Part shown: positions 62,601 through 64,000 of the stretch, one piece after another
Layout: the number at the start of each line of letters is the position of its first letter
Numbering within the stretch: the first letter of the stretch is position 1
Assembly: GCF_918797505.1 (NCBI RefSeq)
Contig: NC_092798.1
Span: forward strand, 6,151,501-6,215,500
Reading direction: 5' to 3'
Length of the DNA stretch: 64,000 nt
From: Bemisia tabaci
Lineage: Eukaryota; Arthropoda; Insecta; Hemiptera; Aleyrodidae
Program-made: the position numbers and the translations under genes
Notes under the pieces: model-generated
What the model was told of the DNA's origin: nothing
Databases searched by the model: none
Seen by the model: the letters and a program-made list of their open reading frames with translations, nothing else

Positions 62601-64000
62601 CTTTGCGAAGACTACGATCCTTCAGCTCCACATTCTTGGGGACTGTACCTGGACATAAATTCTCTGTACGCACACACGATGACTCTGAGTTTGCCGTACG
62701 ATGATTACAGGTGGCTCACCGCGGACGAGCTGTCGCGGCTCGACGTCACCGCGGTGCCCGATGACGCGCCGACCGGCTACGTGCTCGACGTATCGATTGC
62801 CTATCCCGAGCACTTGCACGAGCTTCATCAAGGGCTCCCGTTTTTGTGTAACAACGAATTACCTCCTCTGCCGAGCGCGAAACAACCCCGGCTCCTGGCC
62901 TCCTTCCGTGACCGTGAAAATTACATCATTCACTACGTCACGTTGAAACAAGCCTTGCGCCACGGGCTCCGGCTGGTGAAAATCAACCGGGCTTTCAGTT
63001 TCAGTCAAAAACCTTTTTTGAAACCATTCATTGAGAAAAATATCAAATTGAGGCAGACGCTAACGTCTAAATTTCACCAGGGGGTCGCGAAACTGCTCAG
63101 CAACAGCTGTTTCGGGAAATTTTTACAGAACCCTTTGAAACAGCGCAGGATTAAATTGGCGGTGAATAGCGAACAAATTTTGAAACTGGTCGCCCGCGTT
63201 GATTTCCTCGATCGCACCCTCTTCGACGAGGAGCTGGCCGCCGTGCACATGCGCAAAACCGAGATCGTTTTTGACAGCGCGATCTTGGTGGGTTTTGCGG
63301 TGCTTGAACTGTCCAAGGTGCACATGTACCGATTTTATTACGATGTGATGATTCGAAGATACGGTCCCACGAGGTGTTTAAATACCTACCTGGATACAGA
63401 TGGGCTGATACTAGAGGTTTTCACGGAAAATTGGTGGGAAGACATGAAGGAAATGTCGGACGAGTGGTTCGATTGCAGCGATCTACCCCCGGAGCACCCC
63501 TGTTTCTCGCTAAAAAATCGAAAAAGGATGGGAGTGATGAAGGATGAAACGTGCGGTAAGACGATCATCGAATTCGTGGGATTGATGAGTAAAATGTACG
63601 CCTATAGATTGGGAGGGGGAGGGGAGGGTATGCGAGCGAAAGGTGTGCCAACCCGCGTTTTACACGCTACCGCCAACTTTGAGGTCTACAAGGATGTTTT
63701 GTTCAATAAAGAAAAAACCCACATTACCGAAAGGCGGATTCAAAGTAAGCACATGCAACTTTATTCGCGAGAGAGTAGAAAAGTAGCTCTCTCCTCGGAC
63801 GATCAAAAGCGTTACATTCTCCCCGACGGTGTGCACACACTCCCGTGGGGTCATCGCGACATTGTAGAGCCTCAAATTTGGCGGGAGACGAATAAAATCG
63901 CAGCGTTGCGAGCTCACTTTTTACCCGGTGGCAGCGGTAATGCTTCGAATCCCGAACCGTGCTCCGATCACGGGATCAGGTATTGTTTTTGCTCCGGTGA
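59679..64000 (+). CDS. POLB: Protein-primed family B DNA polymerase, 3' end beyond window
   Basis: Open for 1,440 codons from ATG 59679 to the window end. Exonuclease motifs: ExoI FADFES (D597), ExoII YHNGSKYDF (D749), ExoIII YLCCD (Y892, D896). Polymerase motifs: A LDINSLYA (D992), B KLLSNSCFGK (K1138), C YLDTDG (D1239, D1241), and KMY (1305-1307). The insert-bearing layout fits Polinton/adintovirus PolB, which replicates linear DNA from a terminal protein. The N-terminus has a duplicated zinc-finger-like domain (YCNYC at 6-10 and YCEIC at 229-233), a low-complexity linker and a Cys-containing DSRCFMYAMVAKY region (about C417). Much more GC-rich than the 22-42 kb element, so of another lineage. 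Confidence 0.93.
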   Translation, partial: MAPTFYCNYCDIHYTENYAHDSSVEHITNLFESELSEEDLTVKSFFFKNEDPQLSDLTEFFAIKKNEIVDKLRFILDNYTEVKIKINSYLIRTDSSKNEKRGLSIVTKYVNSPPISDLESVYDHFVSKNLEIKEVLSPTPLPAEPTSASSTSLNEDDVIGDEEAPAVAGPGALPLPAESPAPAASPSLNEDDDVIGDDEAAAAAGAVVVVVLTLLGVEVRFLEGKFARYCEICEDFYLKTLRHNRTFDHLRNLFGSDEQVREMPAAAQGQLRTFFIKNTDPNVLDTDLHLKKIKFLIVQILKDTLSQLQTIKSNIIVHSEYILPREGEIQGVSFKTKNFNIYHEADCQNTYLLFETSIKKESADFYLKGSGWTISKILGSELRVNKFNVVASSGSSYLPLPISTKYVVNCKNRDSRCFMYAMVAKYVPKAGKRERPSSYEKYLDKYDFSCVNFPVEIEEIGKFEKRNNCSVSVFGLGRVGDKETIRVFPIRVSLREIENRHTDLLYITDESESKFHYCYISNFDSLVRKQITKSKNRIYICKKCFAHKYSPEDLTAHKKLCYAISSDLFIASAPRDLVKCFKDENKMIPNNFLVFADFESYLEKIDHDPGLNSFNFRRHQPLSYAYLIVSTDPNFNTPSPVLYRGKDPHVHFVKKMIEIAQEINESYNDRNSEIIMSPSDLLDFENASNCKICHVSFDAPGVVKCRDHSHEYSPEGESNYRGALCSLCNIKYRHPAHMTVVYHNGSKYDFKYVVQGLQGLPYRVEIVPASEENFISIKVYVSQRFHIRFIDSYRFLPSSLDKLVSTLDESAFTYTRRFCSTPAQYRIARRKPVFCYDFVDSPDKLELTEPPAPEHFYNSLTDTAVTPEDYANFLEAWKEFGCRTLGEYYDFYLCCDVNLLADLCLDFRALCLKVYGLDCFNYMTLPSFGFSAALKTTQARIKLFKDYEMTLMTMSGIRGGIVQVGKRYMKPNNPLCEDYDPSAPHSWGLYLDINSLYAHTMTLSLPYDDYRWLTADELSRLDVTAVPDDAPTGYVLDVSIAYPEHLHELHQGLPFLCNNELPPLPSAKQPRLLASFRDRENYIIHYVTLKQALRHGLRLVKINRAFSFSQKPFLKPFIEKNIKLRQTLTSKFHQGVAKLLSNSCFGKFLQNPLKQRRIKLAVNSEQILKLVARVDFLDRTLFDEELAAVHMRKTEIVFDSAILVGFAVLELSKVHMYRFYYDVMIRRYGPTRCLNTYLDTDGLILEVFTENWWEDMKEMSDEWFDCSDLPPEHPCFSLKNRKRMGVMKDETCGKTIIEFVGLMSKMYAYRLGGGGEGMRAKGVPTRVLHATANFEVYKDVLFNKEKTHITERRIQSKHMQLYSRESRKVALSSDDQKRYILPDGVHTLPWGHRDIVEPQIWRETNKIAALRAHFLPGGSGNASNPEPCSDHGIRYCFCSG
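60062..60320 (+). repeat. Duplicated low-complexity linker in PolB
   Basis: Two imperfect copies encode (P)LPAE...S.SLNEDD(D)VIGD(D/E)EA, followed by Ala/Gly/Val-rich GCG/GGT repeats. It lies between the two N-terminal zinc-finger-like domains and looks like a by-product of the domain duplication. Confidence 0.75.

Overview
The window looks like an arthropod nuclear genome, possibly a hemipteran; the species cannot be fixed. It is AT-rich and packed with short terminal-inverted-repeat (TIR) elements, several nested in one another, plus satellites and foldback elements. I recognise no host protein-coding gene, rRNA or tRNA.

The centrepiece is one integrated Polinton/Maverick (adintovirus-like) element at 22376-41874 (19,499 bp). 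It starts 5'-AGTAGAATG, ends CATTCTACT-3', and is flanked by a perfect 6-bp target-site duplication, TAAATC (22370-22375 and 41875-41880). Its terminal inverted repeats are about 8.19 kb each (22376-30561 and 33688-41874) and carry the whole virion and integration module twice, in mirror image. Outward from the centre the genes are: PLA2-domain basic protein, adenain-like protease, penton-like minor capsid protein, small basic protein, candidate major capsid protein, packaging ATPase, a DUF8207-like protein, a fibre-like protein, a DDE integrase with chromodomain, and a membrane glycoprotein. Only 3,126 bp in the middle (30562-33687) is single copy. It holds two small genes (229 and 169 codons) and a TATA/Inr promoter. 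There is no DNA polymerase, so the element looks like a copy-back, panhandle-type genome that was integrated as a unit.

Within the module, the PLA2 frame ends in an in-phase A_AAA_AAC slippery heptamer followed two codons later by a stop. The protease lies in the -1 frame and has no suitable ATG, so a -1 frameshift fusion is predicted. Several genes have a poly-T tract plus AG just upstream of the ATG, suggesting leader-to-body splicing. Others overlap as ATGA or by short out-of-frame stretches.

At the right edge (about 58.1 kb to the end) lies part of a second, unrelated Polinton-like element: a TATA promoter, a leader with tandemly duplicated non-coding exons, and a protein-primed family B DNA polymerase open for 1,440 codons from 59679 to the window end. 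All exonuclease and polymerase motifs are present and an N-terminal domain is duplicated.

The rest (1-22 kb and 42-58 kb) is repeats: about a dozen TIR families, a non-LTR retrotransposon remnant near 1.7-2.1 kb, a 474-bp almost perfect hairpin at 47.3-47.8 kb, a 20-bp satellite inside a foldback element at 49.8-51.1 kb, and a 3-kb foldback at 51.2-54.3 kb.
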